64,000 nucleotides of DNA from Nicotiana tabacum (taxonomy: Eukaryota > Streptophyta > Magnoliopsida > Solanales > Solanaceae): positions 123,254,997 through 123,318,996 of the forward strand of contig NC_134097.1 of NCBI RefSeq assembly GCF_000715075.1. The letters run 5' to 3'. The translations under genes and the position numbers were made by a program. Below the pieces are notes generated by a model. That model did not search any database. It was not told the origin of the DNA and was given only the letters and a program-made list of their open reading frames with translations. Each line of letters opens with the position of its first letter. The stretch's first letter is position 1. This document shows, piece by piece, positions 23,691 to 35,545 of this stretch.

Positions 23691-25440
23691 GGGTGCATAT
23701 TGTGCATAATGTGCATGGTATGCATGGTGTAATAAATAAATAAAAAAAAATTTTAAATAAATAATCCCCAAGCAAGAAACTGGGGCAAGGGTTGCGCTCG
23801 TGGTAAGCAAAATTGGTTCCGAATGTTGTAATTTTTAACCCCAAATTTATTTTATTTTTGAGCCTTTAATACCCTTTCTTTCTAGCCTATCCAAAAACCC
23901 ACATTACGGTCCAAAGAAAGACCTTCTGACCAGTCTGCAAAAGATGCCAAATCAGACAAATGAGAGTCTTACCGGTGAACATAACACTCTGTTCCACAAC
24001 AGAAAGGACTCTAATCTCCAGCAGAGAGAGTCATACCGGCAACACTCCAAATCCCCAGCGGGAAAGTGATACAAATGAGAGAGTCTTATCGGTGAAAATC
24101 TTCACGGACACCATAAGGCGATGAAAGCTGAGAGAAAAACCAAAATGAGAGAGGCTTGATAGTGAAAACCCTTCGGGCACTACAAGTCGAATAAGATTGG
24201 GAATCAGATGGGGAATCGCCAATTGAAGGTCTTGAAAGACGATTGACGACAGAGGATGGGCCACATGTGCATGTCATGACCATTAGAGTCGGTATTTGCG
24301 TTTGATAGGTTTTTATTTATAGTTTCTTTTGTTAAAGAGTCATCTTTTTCCGTTGTCTTTTATTCTGTTCCCTTTTATCTTTTCCTTTCATAGAAATTTC
24401 CCCAGTAGAGTCTGTTTGGTCAGAACCAGTGGGAAATGACTTCAAAATAGGCCATCAGCTTTCCAAGATAAAATCTGACTAATATATCCAAGTGATATAG
24501 TCAGGAAGGAACAAGCGCGAGGCTAATGTCAAGAAAGATATCCCCAGTAAAAGGGAATTGACAAAAGGATCGACGAGTGTCAAGAGGGATATCCTTGCCG
24601 AAATCAGAGGTTATTAAAACCTCAAGGCCAAGGCCCGTGGACAAAACAAGGAGAGCAATAAGCATGACTTGGAAAATTCATGCGAGACTAAAAGGTCGGG
24701 AAAATGCAAGTCTCCGAGCCATGCCACGAAAGAAGAGGGATATCCCCAGCAGAAAAGGATTATCCCCAGCAAATAATATCATCCCTTGTGGAATGCAGAG
24801 CAAGGAAGGAAAAGGGAAAAGTCGTCCCAGTGGAGTATCACAACCAACTACCACGCTTTAAGCTAACAAATTTTGTTTTGAAACAGGTAAAAGAAATGGC
24901 ATTGATGACAGAAATGCATGCCATAAGGGAGACTGTAAAACTGGGGCAGAAAATTTTCCTTTCATTTGGAAAATTTTATGGAAGTCAGGTACCCATTTGA
25001 GGAAGAATAAAAAATAACACCAGTCTCAAGGGAAGTGGTCTTTGAACCAGTGTTGCCCCATTATAATAAGTTTCCAATGGAGGAAATTGATCCCCAGCAG
25101 ACAGAACAAAGGGATGACATTTGTGCTCAGAAAAACAAAAGCCATTATCATCCCTAGGAGCTTCCAGAAGAATGAAGCATCGATTTGAAGGGATAAAATT
25201 CCCCAGCAACGTTATCCTCAATGACGTTATCCCAAGAAGATAACACTTTTATCCCCAGCAGTGTTGAGAGAAAATAAATTCTGAAAAAAAAGAGAGAAAA
25301 AAAAATTTGAATTTGAAGGAGGGGAAGAAAGAAAACTACCGCAGTAGTATTATCCCCAGCAAGCAAGAACAAAGCAGCGCGAAGGAAGGAGAAAAGAAAA
25401 GAAGGAATTACGAAGGTAAGTTTCTCAAATCATTGATCTT

Positions 25441-26508
25441 TACATTTTTTTCCTAGGATAAAAGTCCTAGTCTGATGAATTTCCCTCCCGATACAATCTT
25501 GGTCCGATGAAATTTTCTCCCAAGATAAGATATCAAATCTTAGTCGGATGAATCTTTCTCCTAAGATCACAACAAAATGGACCTAGTCTGACGATTTATC
25601 TCCTAGAGTCAAAATCTTGATCTGATGAAATTGTTCTCCCAAGATAAAATCTTAGTCGGATGAATCTTTCTCCTAAGATCACAACAAAATGGACCTAGTC
25701 TGACGATTTATCTCCTAGAGTCAAAATCTTGGTCTGATGAAATTGTTCTCCCAAGATAAAATCTTAGTCGGATGAATCTTTCTCCTAAGATCACAACAAA
25801 TGGACCTAGTCTGACGATTTATCTCCTAGAGTCAAAATCTTGGTCTGATGAAATTGTTCTCCCAAGATAAAATCTTAGTCGGATGAATCTTTCTCCTAAG
25901 ATCACAACAAAATGGACCTAGTCTGACGATTTATCTCCTAGAGTCAAAATCTTGGTCTGATGAAATTGTTCTCCCAAGATAAAATCTTAGTCGGATGAAT
26001 CTTTCTCCTAAGATCACAACAAAATGGACCTAGTCTGACGATTTATCTCCTAGAGTCAAAATCTTGGTCTGATGAAATTGTTCTCCCAAGATAAAATCTT
26101 AGTCGGATGAATCTTTCTCCTAAGATCACAACAAATGGACCTAGTCTGACGATTTATCTCCTAGAGTCAAAATCTTGGTCTGATGAAATTGTTCTCCCAA
26201 GATAAAATCTTAGTCGGATGAATCTTTCTCCTAAGATCACAACAAAATGGACCTAGTCTGACGATTTATCTCCTAGAGTCAAAATCTTGGTCTGATGAAA
26301 TTGTTCTCCCAAGATAAAATCTTAATCGGATGAATCTTTCTCCTAAGATCACAACAAAATGGACCTAGTCTGACGATTTATCTCCTAGAGTCAAAATCTT
26401 GGTCTGATGAAATTTTTCTCCCAAGATAAGATATCAAATCTTAGTCCGATGAATCTTTCTCCTAAGATAGGATATCAAATCCTAGTCTGATGAATTTTCT
26501 CCTAGGAT
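25441..26508 (+). repeat. 112-bp tandem array with three-part internal structure
   Basis: The phrase tagtcggatgaatc recurs at 25541, 25653, 25765, 25876, 25988, 26100 and 26211, with variants at 26323 and 26442, giving 111-112-bp spacing (119 for the last step). Each unit is built from three related sub-units of about 34, 42 and 36 bp. These share the pattern aatctt(a/g)gtc(g/t)gatgaa(t/a)...tctcc(t/c)a(a/g)ga. Copies are nearly identical in the middle and diverge at both edges. Confidence 0.9.
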
Positions 26509-26539
26509 AATTTGAAAAGAATTGAATTGAAAAAAAGAG

Positions 26540-27095
26540 GTTGAAATCAGGAGCCCCCCTAAAGAATAGAATGGCAATTATTTTCAAAGTTGTTATTGAA
26601 GTCAGGAGCCCGCCTGAAGAGAGGAAAGGCGTTTTTAAAAAAATATTGTTGAAATCTTGCCAACCTAAAGAAAGGAATGTCGATGTATTGGTTGAAGTCA
26701 GGAGCCTGCCTGAAGAGAGGAATGACGATTATTTTCAAAGTTGTTGTTGAAGTCAGGAGCCCGCCTGAAGAGAGGAATGACGTTTATTTCTAAAGTTGTT
26801 GTTGATATTGGGAGCCCGCCCAGATAACAGAGGCATACATTTCAGTCTTTAATTTTCAAGTGTTGAAATTGGGAGCCCGCCCATAGAACAGAGGCATACA
26901 TTCAGTCTTTATATTTCAAGCATTGAAGCTGGGAGCCCGCCCAAATAACATAGGCATACCTTTCAGTCTTTACATTTCAAGCATTGAAGTTGGGAGCCCG
27001 CCCAGATAACAGAGGCATACATTTCAAGTCTTTAATTTTCGAGTATTGAAGTTGGGAGCCCGCCCATATAACAGAGGCATACATTTCAAGATCAA
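26540..27095 (+). repeat. Second tandem array, GGGAGCCCGCC-type units
   Basis: Two related series of roughly 55-65-bp units. 26540-26800 carries gtcaggagcccgcctgaagagaggaatg. 26800-27090 carries gggagcccgcccagataacagaggcataca. GGGAGCCCGCCC is the shared core. Confidence 0.85.
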
Positions 27096-27584
27096 GTCAG
27101 AGGACAATAAAACAGAGGGTTACAATAGGAATCCCCAACAGGAAACAATAAAATTCCCCGGCACCGGGAAACAGAAGGTTGCAACAAAGAGGTCACAGTA
27201 CAAACTCAAGTACATGTGTCAAAAGAAGAAAAGCACCGGAAAAAAATGCAAGCAGACAAGGAAGCAAGGCAACAAAAACAAATTGTACTCTAGCCTAGCT
27301 TCTTGTTTTCTTTTAAGCATGGTGTAACAAGGAGATCGGTAAGCAATAGTAATAGCATGCAACAACAATGACAATGCAGTCCCACGGTAGTCCCAGCTAC
27401 CAAAATTTCCCGAACTACATTGACCTGATTCCTGTTTAGCCCAGGATATGTAGGAAACCTTTGAAGCAAAGGTTCGGTCAAATCTTTTTCAAAAAATGCT
27501 TCAACGGAGTACTCGGATGGGCAAAAATCGCTCGCTTTATCTTTGCACGAAAACCCTTCGTGTCTCCGGGCAAAGAGGGGCAGC
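27096..27584 (+). other. 3' end of LARD interior with polypurine tract
   Basis: No gene. It contains motif copy 4 and ends in the purine-rich gggcaaagaggggcagc (27568-27584) abutting the 3' LTR, the expected plus-strand primer. Confidence 0.8.
27410..27480 (+). ncRNA. Structured motif copy 4
   Basis: P1: CTACA 27415-27419 with TGTAG 27449-27453, a compensatory change at the last pair relative to the other copies. P2: TCCTG 27430-27434 with CAGGA 27442-27446. P3: AACCTTTG 27456-27463 with CAAAGGTT 27467-27474. Pseudoknot: GACC 27422-27425 with GGTC 27476-27479. It lies about 100 nt before the purine tract. Confidence 0.75.
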
Positions 27585-30500
27585 TGTAAGCACGTGATTT
27601 TTGCCCAATATGAGAATTACTCCCAAAAATCCAAAAATAAAATGATTTTTCTTTGGTGTGCAATTTTGTGATATTTTGAATAATTATTTGTATTTTTCTG
27701 TGCGTGTTTATTTGCTAAATTAATAAAAAATACAAAAATATGTCGCCTTTTGCATGTAGGATTTAATTCTAAAATTGTTAGTAATTAAATTTGTTTTACA
27801 AAAATTAAAAATTACAAAAATAGGCATCGTTTGCATTTTTAGCATTTAATGTCCAAATATACAATTTTATGCTTAATTATTACTTAATTGTGCGTTAATT
27901 GTTATTGGGAGTTAATTTGCGCTTTTATAACTTAATTTAATTCTTAATAATAGTTTAAGTATTTTTATAAATTAGTTTTAGAAGAAATAAAAGAAGAAAA
28001 GAGAGCGAAAATATAAAGAAAGTCGGAATTAGGCCTCTTCTTCAATTTCAAGCCACAGGCCCAAAAATGGCCCAATCTTCCCTACGACCCAGTCCATTTC
28101 GAACTGGGTCGACCCAGTCCATTTCGAACTGGGTCGACCCAGTCCATAACCCAAAAGACCCAAACCCATTTTGTCTTACATTTTACAAAAAAAAAACAAA
28201 ACAAAACAAAATGAAGAAAACCCTAAAAATTGCAAAATCATCCGCCACCCTCCTATCTTCTTCTTCTTCCTCAAGTTCAAAGTTGCCCTCCCATGTCCGC
28301 CCGTCGACCACCCTTCGTCCAACAGTTGACGCAGCAACGAAGCTGCTCTCCGACCACCCATGACTACATCGTCTTCATCTCCTTCTTCTTCGTCCGTATT
28401 CCCTAGCCCTATCCGCCATTGACGAGGCTCGTCGAGCTCAAGCTTGAGCTCGACGTCCATGGCTGACCATGCTGCTTCTTTTCCTCCTTCCGAGCACGTC
28501 GAGCTGCTGCTGTGGTTGCTTAGATCTTTTCCGTCCAAACACCACCTCCGAACGACCCCAGCCACGCCGGAACAACACAAAACGAACCAAGATGCCATGG
28601 CTGTCCGCTCACGCATCTGCTACTGCTGCTAAGCAGCTGCTAGTGCTTCCCGTCGTCCTCCTCGATGGACTGCTGCTTCCATGGTTGTCGTTGATGCTGC
28701 TATCACTGCTTGGACGCCGCTGCTAGTTCGTCGCCGCTGTTGGGTCGTCGCCGCTGCTGCTTTGTCGCGGTAGTGGCTTCAGCTGCCCCCGACGCTGCCG
28801 CCTCACCTTCGTCCTCTTCACTTCGGCCTCGCGTACACAGATGAGTTTTGGTCGATGTCGTTCATCGTTGGTTAGTCATTCGTTGTTTCAATCCGGTTAG
28901 TAGTTTTTGAATTTTATTTTGTCCGTATTTTGCTTTGATATTTTTCGAATCTAAAATCGGCGAATGTTTGTTTTATTCATGTCTATGGTTAGATATTTGA
29001 TTTTTGGTTTTGTTCATGTTCATGTTGTTTGTTAAATTAATTTTCAGATTTCAAAATAGAAGTTTAATTAATTGTTTTCATATTCATTTCATGTTTGTAT
29101 TATTGTTTAAATGAATATTTGTTAGTTTGATGTTTGTTAGATTCAAATTGAAATTTAATTAACTATTTCTTCAATTTGTTTCATGTGTTTATGTATTGTT
29201 AGAAATTGTTAATATTGTTAAGTTCAAGTTTAAGTTCATAATTGTTTCTTCGTCGATCTTGTTATTTGTTTAAAGAATTTAGTTGTGTTAAAGGAATATA
29301 TTGTTTTAATCGTTTAATCCGTCATGTTTGTTGTGTTAAAATAGATTCATTCATGTTCATACTTTGTTTGGATGATCTTGAATCCGAATTTTGTATAGTT
29401 TGATTTCTTGTTTACCATTTATGATTATTGCTTGAATTGTTCTCATAATCTTGTTTAAAGTTTAATATAAGAATTGTTTGTTGTAATGTTGTTAGAGTTG
29501 ATTTTAAGTTCAATATGATTGAAGTTAGAAATCTAAATATACTTGTTTGTTGTTGTTGTTAAATCCGAAAATAGGTTTGTTGTTGCTAAAAATATTGTTC
29601 AATCAAAATTTAGTTGTTCTTGGTTGTTCAATTTGTGTTCATATGATTTGTGGTTGAAATCATGTTCATGTGATTTGTTATTGAAATGTTGAAGAAATCA
29701 TGTTCATGAAATTTGTTGTTTGAACATTGTTAGAAATTAACCATATTGCCTATATTTTGGTTAAGTTTGATTAATTGATGTGTTATAGCTGATGGGTAGT
29801 TTGGTAATTTGTAGTACGTTCAGGGGTAGTTTGGTAATTTTCAGTAAGGTCGGAGGGGTAGTTTAGGAATTGTACATTTTGTAATTGTTTATATGAAGCA
29901 TGGGGGACAAAATAAAATGGGGTGGTTTGTGATATGGTTATTTAATATAAAGGGGGGACAAGATTTAATTTAAAGGGGGAATCTTGCATTATTTTATGTT
30001 AGGCATGGGGGACAAAATGAAATGGGGTGGTGTGATATGTTTATTTAATGTAATGGGGATGAGTGGGAAGATAATGGGTTGGGTAGAGAAAAAGTATTGA
30101 TTTTAATTAATTGAAAGGTTTATGGGATGGGTTATAAGATGAAGTCTTGAACACAAGACAAGAACAGAAATAGAGAGAGATACGAAAAAAATACACACAC
30201 AGATAGAGAGAAAAAACGGACAGAGAATAGAAGAGAGAAAAATTCCGAAAAATATTTAAGCTTTCAAAATAAAAATAAAACTAAAAAAAATCTACTGCTC
30301 TTTTTCTTTGTTTGAAATTAGTATTAATGATTGTTGTTTCATTTAAAGCTTAAAGCTTTTATTTTTGGGATTACTACTCCACCGGTCTGTTACTGGGTTG
30401 TTACTGTTGCTGGGCAGTTGTTGCTATTGTACTGTTATTATTGCTGCTGATTCTCATCATCATTTTCTTTTGCTTCCAATATCAGGTACATATCTGTAAA

Positions 30501-32140
30501 TTCATGTCATGAAAAGCTTCAACATGGCAAGTAAATGAAGTTTGGAATTATAAGGATGTCTTCTACTCATTTAAATTTTATTAGTTTAAGTTTCAGTTTT
30601 GTTTTAATTGGTTAGTATAGTATTATACTTGACATGATAAACTGTTAACTAATTAACCTTCTGGAGTAGTAAATTCCACGATAATCTTATATGTTTTGAG
30701 GACTAGTGATGACATTTACTGTTTGAATTGATAGGGAACATTGCAGAAAATTGGCCATTAATTAAATCTTGTGATATTGTTAGCTAAGTAAAGAATAGTA
30801 CGGAAATACCCAGAAATTACATTACTAGCTTATTTTGTCAAATATCCAATTTTGTTTAAGGCTAGATGATGTCGTCTTATTAAATCAATTGGTAGATTAA
30901 TTCTCTTTATTAATAACAAATGGCGTAGTTAAATCAACTCATTTCTTTTAATGTATGAAATAATGTCGATGATTTTTTTTACAAAATATAGAGTTAGTGT
31001 TTGCAAATATTCGCATAGGCAGAGAATAAGAATTGGTTTATTTATCTCAAACTCAATCTTCGTAATCAAAAATCAACTAAATAATTATAACTTTGGACTA
31101 AAACAAATACATGAGAAGGACATGGGATTTATAAACAAATCGTGGCATTTTATGTAAAAGATATATAGAAGAAGAGTTCGCCTTAAATGAAACAATGAAG
31201 ATTCTGCAGAAACTATTAATTTGTTTATCATTTTAAGTTCTTTCCCAATTTTATACACCATTCGATTTATGGACATCCAAATGTTGTATCCACAAAAAAT
31301 GTTAGTTTTAGATACATATTGTCTGTTTTCTTCTTCACGCCATTAATTCTTTAAAATTTGAGATATATGATTCATATGTGTAAAATAAGGCTCGCGGTCA
31401 ACACGTAATAACAATTTGTAGAGAACCTTATCAAGAATATTTTTGTGATTAGGGATACGTTCGTGTAACCTGATTATATTTCTAAGAGCAATTCGGATTA
31501 TGCGTTCGCGCAACTTCGATCGAATATTTAATAAAAGGGATTCCTCGGAGAATATCATTATTAATTTCATAAAACCCCGAGATGTGAGGTTCACTACTTA
31601 ATTATACAAAAAGGGCGAATGTTTTTTATTTTATTTAAGCACAATTTCGAAAATAATTGTTTTAATAAATATATTATCTATATTATCGTGTACACGTGCG
31701 CGTGACACAACTCCGCATGTTTTTAAAAAAATATAATTTATAACACGAATATACGTACGCGTGATTCGATTCAAAGAAGGGTCTTTAAATATAAATAGAA
31801 GCGGTAACAATAAAATCATGCAATAAAAATGTATTTTACAAATCAAAATAATCAAGCCGAATATAACAGTTGAGCAACCGTGCTAGAACCACGGAACTCA
31901 GGAATGCCTAACACCTTCTCCCGGGTTAACAGAATTCCTTATCCGGATTTCTGGTGCGCAAACTGTTAAATAGACAGAGTCATATTCTCCTCGATTCAGG
32001 GATTAAAACGGGTGACTTGGGACGCCTTAAAATTCCCAGGTGGCGACTCTGAAACAAACAAACAAATCCCGTTTCGACTGTCCTTTAATTGGAAAAAACT
32101 CCCTTGCACCCTCGCGGGGGCGGAAAAAGGAGGTGCGACA
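27585..32140 (+). repeat. 3' LTR (4.56 kb) of the non-coding element
   Basis: Near-identical to 15942-20484. Differences noticed are scattered substitutions, loss of one ttttgtgatat unit, and an extra copy of a roughly 26-bp gggtcgacccagtccatttcg unit near 28110. The TSD catac follows at 32141. Confidence 0.95.
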
Positions 32141-32249
32141 CATACTAAAGGAGTTAACTCTTCCGGTCAAACAAATTGAGGCAGTAAAGTCGTCCTCAAT
32201 GCCGCTTGCAGGGTTTGTGGCCCAAAATCGTTGGCAGAATGTGGCACTC
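32141..32249 (+). pseudogene. Tat element protease-RT linker, fragment between insertions
   Basis: About 36 codons continue the frame cut at 15941 (the stretch ends PLAGFVAQNRWQNVAL). It is then interrupted by the solo LTR at 32250 and resumes at 33837. Assignment rests on position and on the continuing frame between two exact target duplications. Confidence 0.7.
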
Positions 32250-33836
32250 TGATAACTGTGATTTCTACATGTTTTATACCCATTCTTACCTAAGCTTTGT
32301 GCATTAACTGCCATAAATTAGTCCCAAAATACTTACAAGTTGTGCTTGATTGCAGGTTTGAGCGACAAGATGACAAATACTAAAGATCGGCTCAAAAAGG
32401 AGTGAAATCTGCCAAGTGTCAAAAGACAACAAAAGGGGGGAACAAAATGACCGGTGCGGTCCGCACTGTTTTGTCACGCGACCGCACAGGAGAGTTCAGA
32501 GGCTGGGCATTTTCAAGCTCAACCTGTGCGGTCCGCACTGTTTTGCCACGCGGCCGCACAGGAAAGTTCAGAGGCCATGCCATTTTTAAGTCAAGCTGCG
32601 CGGTCCGCTCTCTTTTTCACGCGGTCCGCGCCCCTTTTCATGTGGTCCGCGCCTAAGAGTGTCAGAGACTCAATCATTCAAGGCAAAAGCCCACGCGGCC
32701 GCACACCTAATCAGTGCGGTCCGCGTGGATGAAGTTCACGCGGCCGCGCGTCACTTTTGTGCGGTCCACGTCCCTAGTGCCAGAAGCAAGATATGAAGAC
32801 CCAAAACCCTCCGCGGCCACGCGTCATTTGTGCGCGGTCCGCGCCAGACCCTCAGGGGTATTTTTGTCCGATTTTTCCTGTATAGTATAAATAGAACATT
32901 TTACTTTTTAGGAGCAGTTTTTTAGATCTGTTTTTGAGAGCATAGAGCAGCTGAACTTGGGATTTCATGATTTTAGCCTATTTTGGGCAATCTCTTCTAG
33001 TATTAACGTGGATTTGAGTAGATTAACATTGTAGTTAATTGTTATGTCAATTTCATCTATTATTTCTTCAATTTCTATTCCTATTATGGCTAGCTGAACC
33101 CATTAGCTAGGGTTGTGGCTCAACCCTAGTGTGGGTAATTAATGGGTGTGATTGTTTAGTGCATGAATGATGTTGGGTATTTGTTATTTGAATTAATCTT
33201 ATGTTTTCATTAAGATTTGGTGGTTGCAAACACTAAATCTAGCTTAGTGAGTCTTGACTCTTCTTGAGAAAGAGAGTCTATGACCCCATAATTAATTCTA
33301 ACAAGGAATTGGGATGGGCCCATGAGAATGGTAGTCCCAATTAACGGGTTAAATCTAGAGAGAGTAATTACCCAACTTGAACCATAAGTTACTTGGGCAA
33401 ATTGGCCTACCCAATTGGTCTCGAGAGAGTCAATTGGGCAAAATCACTCTCTCTACCGAGAGGTGTGAGAGTGAGTGCAAAAGTGCAATGGTTATAGCAT
33501 AAGTCCCATAGTCATCATTCTTGCATTAGGAATCTCTACCCGTTAGTTGACCACCTAGGTACATGCCACAGCCCTAGTGCCTTTCTCTATATTGCATAAA
33601 ACTTAGAATCATAATTTTAGCATAACTTAGCTTTACAATTGTAGTTGATAAATTGTAGCTATTAATCAAAAGAAAACCAAAAATGTTAGAAGATCAATTA
33701 GGAGCTAAAACATAGTCCTAGACTATACAAACACGCAACTCCAAATTGAAGTTCCCTGTGGAAAATTGACCCCGATACCGCTATTGGGTAAAAGTATTAG
33801 CGCCCATTCTTCCTCAGGTCGAGTCCGCTGCGATCA
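32250..33836 (+). mobile_element. 1,587-bp solo LTR, Athila-like
   Basis: Begins TGATAACTG and ends GCTGCGATCA. The flanks are cactc (32245-32249 and 33837-33841). TGAT...ATCA ends, a length near 1.6 kb and the ttccctgtggaaaattgacccc...-type sequence before the end are what I associate with Athila-group gypsy LTRs; that assignment is tentative. A TATA-like tatagtataaata lies near 32880. It interrupts the Tat coding region. Confidence 0.85.
32450..32850. repeat. Cluster of GCGGTCCGC/GCGGCCGC palindromic words
   Basis: Inside the solo LTR, GTGCGGTCCGC, CGCGGCCGC and close variants recur more than ten times in 400 bp, giving an unusually CpG-rich island in otherwise AT-rich DNA. Each word is itself near-palindromic, and neighbours are inverted relative to each other. 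Confidence 0.85.
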
Positions 33837-35545
33837 CACTCCCTACAAAGCGAATAGATGAAGGTTTTGATCCTAATGCTTACAGGTTATTTGCAAAAGT
33901 TAGATACAATCCTAATGAGCCGTCAAAGTTAGGGAAGCTACCATCAGAAGCTGCAACGAGACAACCAGGTGAAGGTTTGGGATACAAGCAACCGTCACCA
34001 GTGCGCATCTCAATAAGAAGGGTGAGTAGCAATTACATCACTGTAGAAGACGAATCTGCCGCTTCTAACAGGCCTTCTGTGTTTGACCGACTTTGGAAAA
34101 TCAACTGTGAGAACTTTCGTATTTGAGAGATTGGGTCCATTAAAAAAGGGGAACAAGTTCTAGAGAAATTTTCAAAGCATAAGAACACCCGCTCCACCCA
34201 AGATCCAGAAGATCTCTAATGATTTCCAAAGTTTGGTTCCTTCAAGAATGAGGCGACAAACAAAACTCGTGGTTTCATGTGAAGAAGTACTAAAGGTAAA
34301 GCCATATATTGTGGTCTACACTAAGGAACATGACGAAGATGAAGAAAGTGTAGGTTCTTCGCATCATGTCACTGTACAAGGCGAGAATGGTGTTCCGTCT
34401 TCGATGGAGGATAATGCAGAATTGGAGCATGTTTCACCGTGTTATCACATATCCTTCGACGATGGGGACCCTCAAGGAGATGAAGATGCGAAAGATGCTC
34501 TGCTTGAACTTGAAGAAGGAGTGAAGACGACAGTTGATGCCTTAAAAGAAGTCAACCTTGGGACCGATGAAGAGTGAAGACCCACCTACCTAAGTGATTT
34601 ACTAGAAACTGATGAAGAGAGCACTTATATTGAGTTACTCAAGGAGTTCAGGGACGTCTTCGCTTGGAATTACAAAGAGATGCCTGGCTTGGACCCGAAA
34701 GTAGCAGTCCATTACCTTGCAGTCAAAAATGGTACTCGCCTTGTTAAACAAGCTCAAAGGCGTTTTAGGCCGGACCTGGTTCCCTTGATTGAAACAGAAG
34801 TTAACAAACTCATAGAAGCTGGCTTTATTCGTGAAGTCAAATACCCAACATGGGTTTCAAGTATTGTCCATATAAGGAAGAAAAATGGCCAAATTCGAGT
34901 GTGCGTTGACTTTAGGGATCTTAACAATGCATGTCCGAAAGATGAGTTCCCCCTTCCCATTCTAGAACTGATGATCGATGCTACTACTGGGTACAAGGAA
35001 ATGTCATTTATGGATGGTTCATCGGGCTATAACCAAATACGCATGGCACCAAAAGGTGAAGAGCTTACTGCATTCTGTACCCCAAAGGGTATTTATTGCT
35101 ACAAGGTAATGCCTTTTGGCTTGAAGAACGCTGGTGCTACTTACCAAAGGGCTATGCAGAATATTTTCAACGATCTTCTCCATAAGAATGTCGAATTCTA
35201 TGTTGATGACTTGGTGGTAAAATCAAGAGAGAAGGGCGACCACTTGAAGGACTTGAGGATGGTATTTGAATTGCTCCGGAGATACCAACTTAGGATGAAT
35301 CCATTGAAATGTGCCTTTGGAGTTACTTCTAGAAAGTTCCTTGGTTTCATTGTCCGACATCGAGGGATCAAAATTGATCAAGCCAAAGTAGATGCCATTT
35401 TGAAAATGCCTGAGCCTCGGGATATCTATGAATTGAAAAGTCTGCAAGGAAAGTTAGCGTACCTTAGGAGATTCATCTCGAACCTAGCTGGGAGGTGTCA
35501 ACCATTCAGTCGCCTTATGAAGAAAGGTGTCCCTTTCAATAGGAC
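33837..35545 (+). pseudogene. Tat element linker and reverse transcriptase
   Basis: The frame resumes after the solo LTR (33842 onward) with linker sequence containing several lesions, then an acidic segment at 34233-34577 ending in TGA. In the same frame follows RT: QRRFRPDLVPLIETEV, IRKKNGQIRVCVDFRDLN, SFMDGSSGYNQIRMAP (catalytic Asp), FGLKNAGATYQR, and the YVDD box (EFYVDDLVVKS) near 35190-35220. The palm and thumb regions follow. A frameshift near 35540 separates it from RNase H. The RT copies genomic RNA into DNA; all catalytic Asp residues are still present although the gene is not translatable as one unit. Confidence 0.92.

Larger units (their letters stand above)
20485..25440 (+). other. 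Non-coding interior of the LARD-like element, left part
   Basis: It begins with the PBS and holds no protein-coding frame. It contains poly-A/G-rich stretches (22430-22510, 23550-23620), three copies of the structured motif, and many dispersed TCCCCAGCA(G/A) words between about 24040 and 25370. Confidence 0.75.
15942..32140 (+). mobile_element. 16.2-kb non-coding LTR element (LARD-like)
   Basis: LTRs of 4,543 bp (15942-20484) and 4,556 bp (27585-32140) begin TGTAAGCACGTG and end GGTGCGACA. Both flanks carry catac (15937-15941, 32141-32145). A PBS (20489) and a purine tract (27568-27584) are in place. The 7.1-kb interior has no gag or pol homology in any frame. It instead holds low-complexity stretches, two tandem arrays and four copies of a structured motif. 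This is the architecture of large retrotransposon derivatives that move with proteins supplied in trans. The PBS TGGCGACTCTGCTGGGGAC is of a kind I associate with Tat-lineage elements, so a Tat/Ogre helper is likely but inferred. The LTRs differ by scattered single bases and a few small indels, so it is younger than its host element. Confidence 0.93.
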
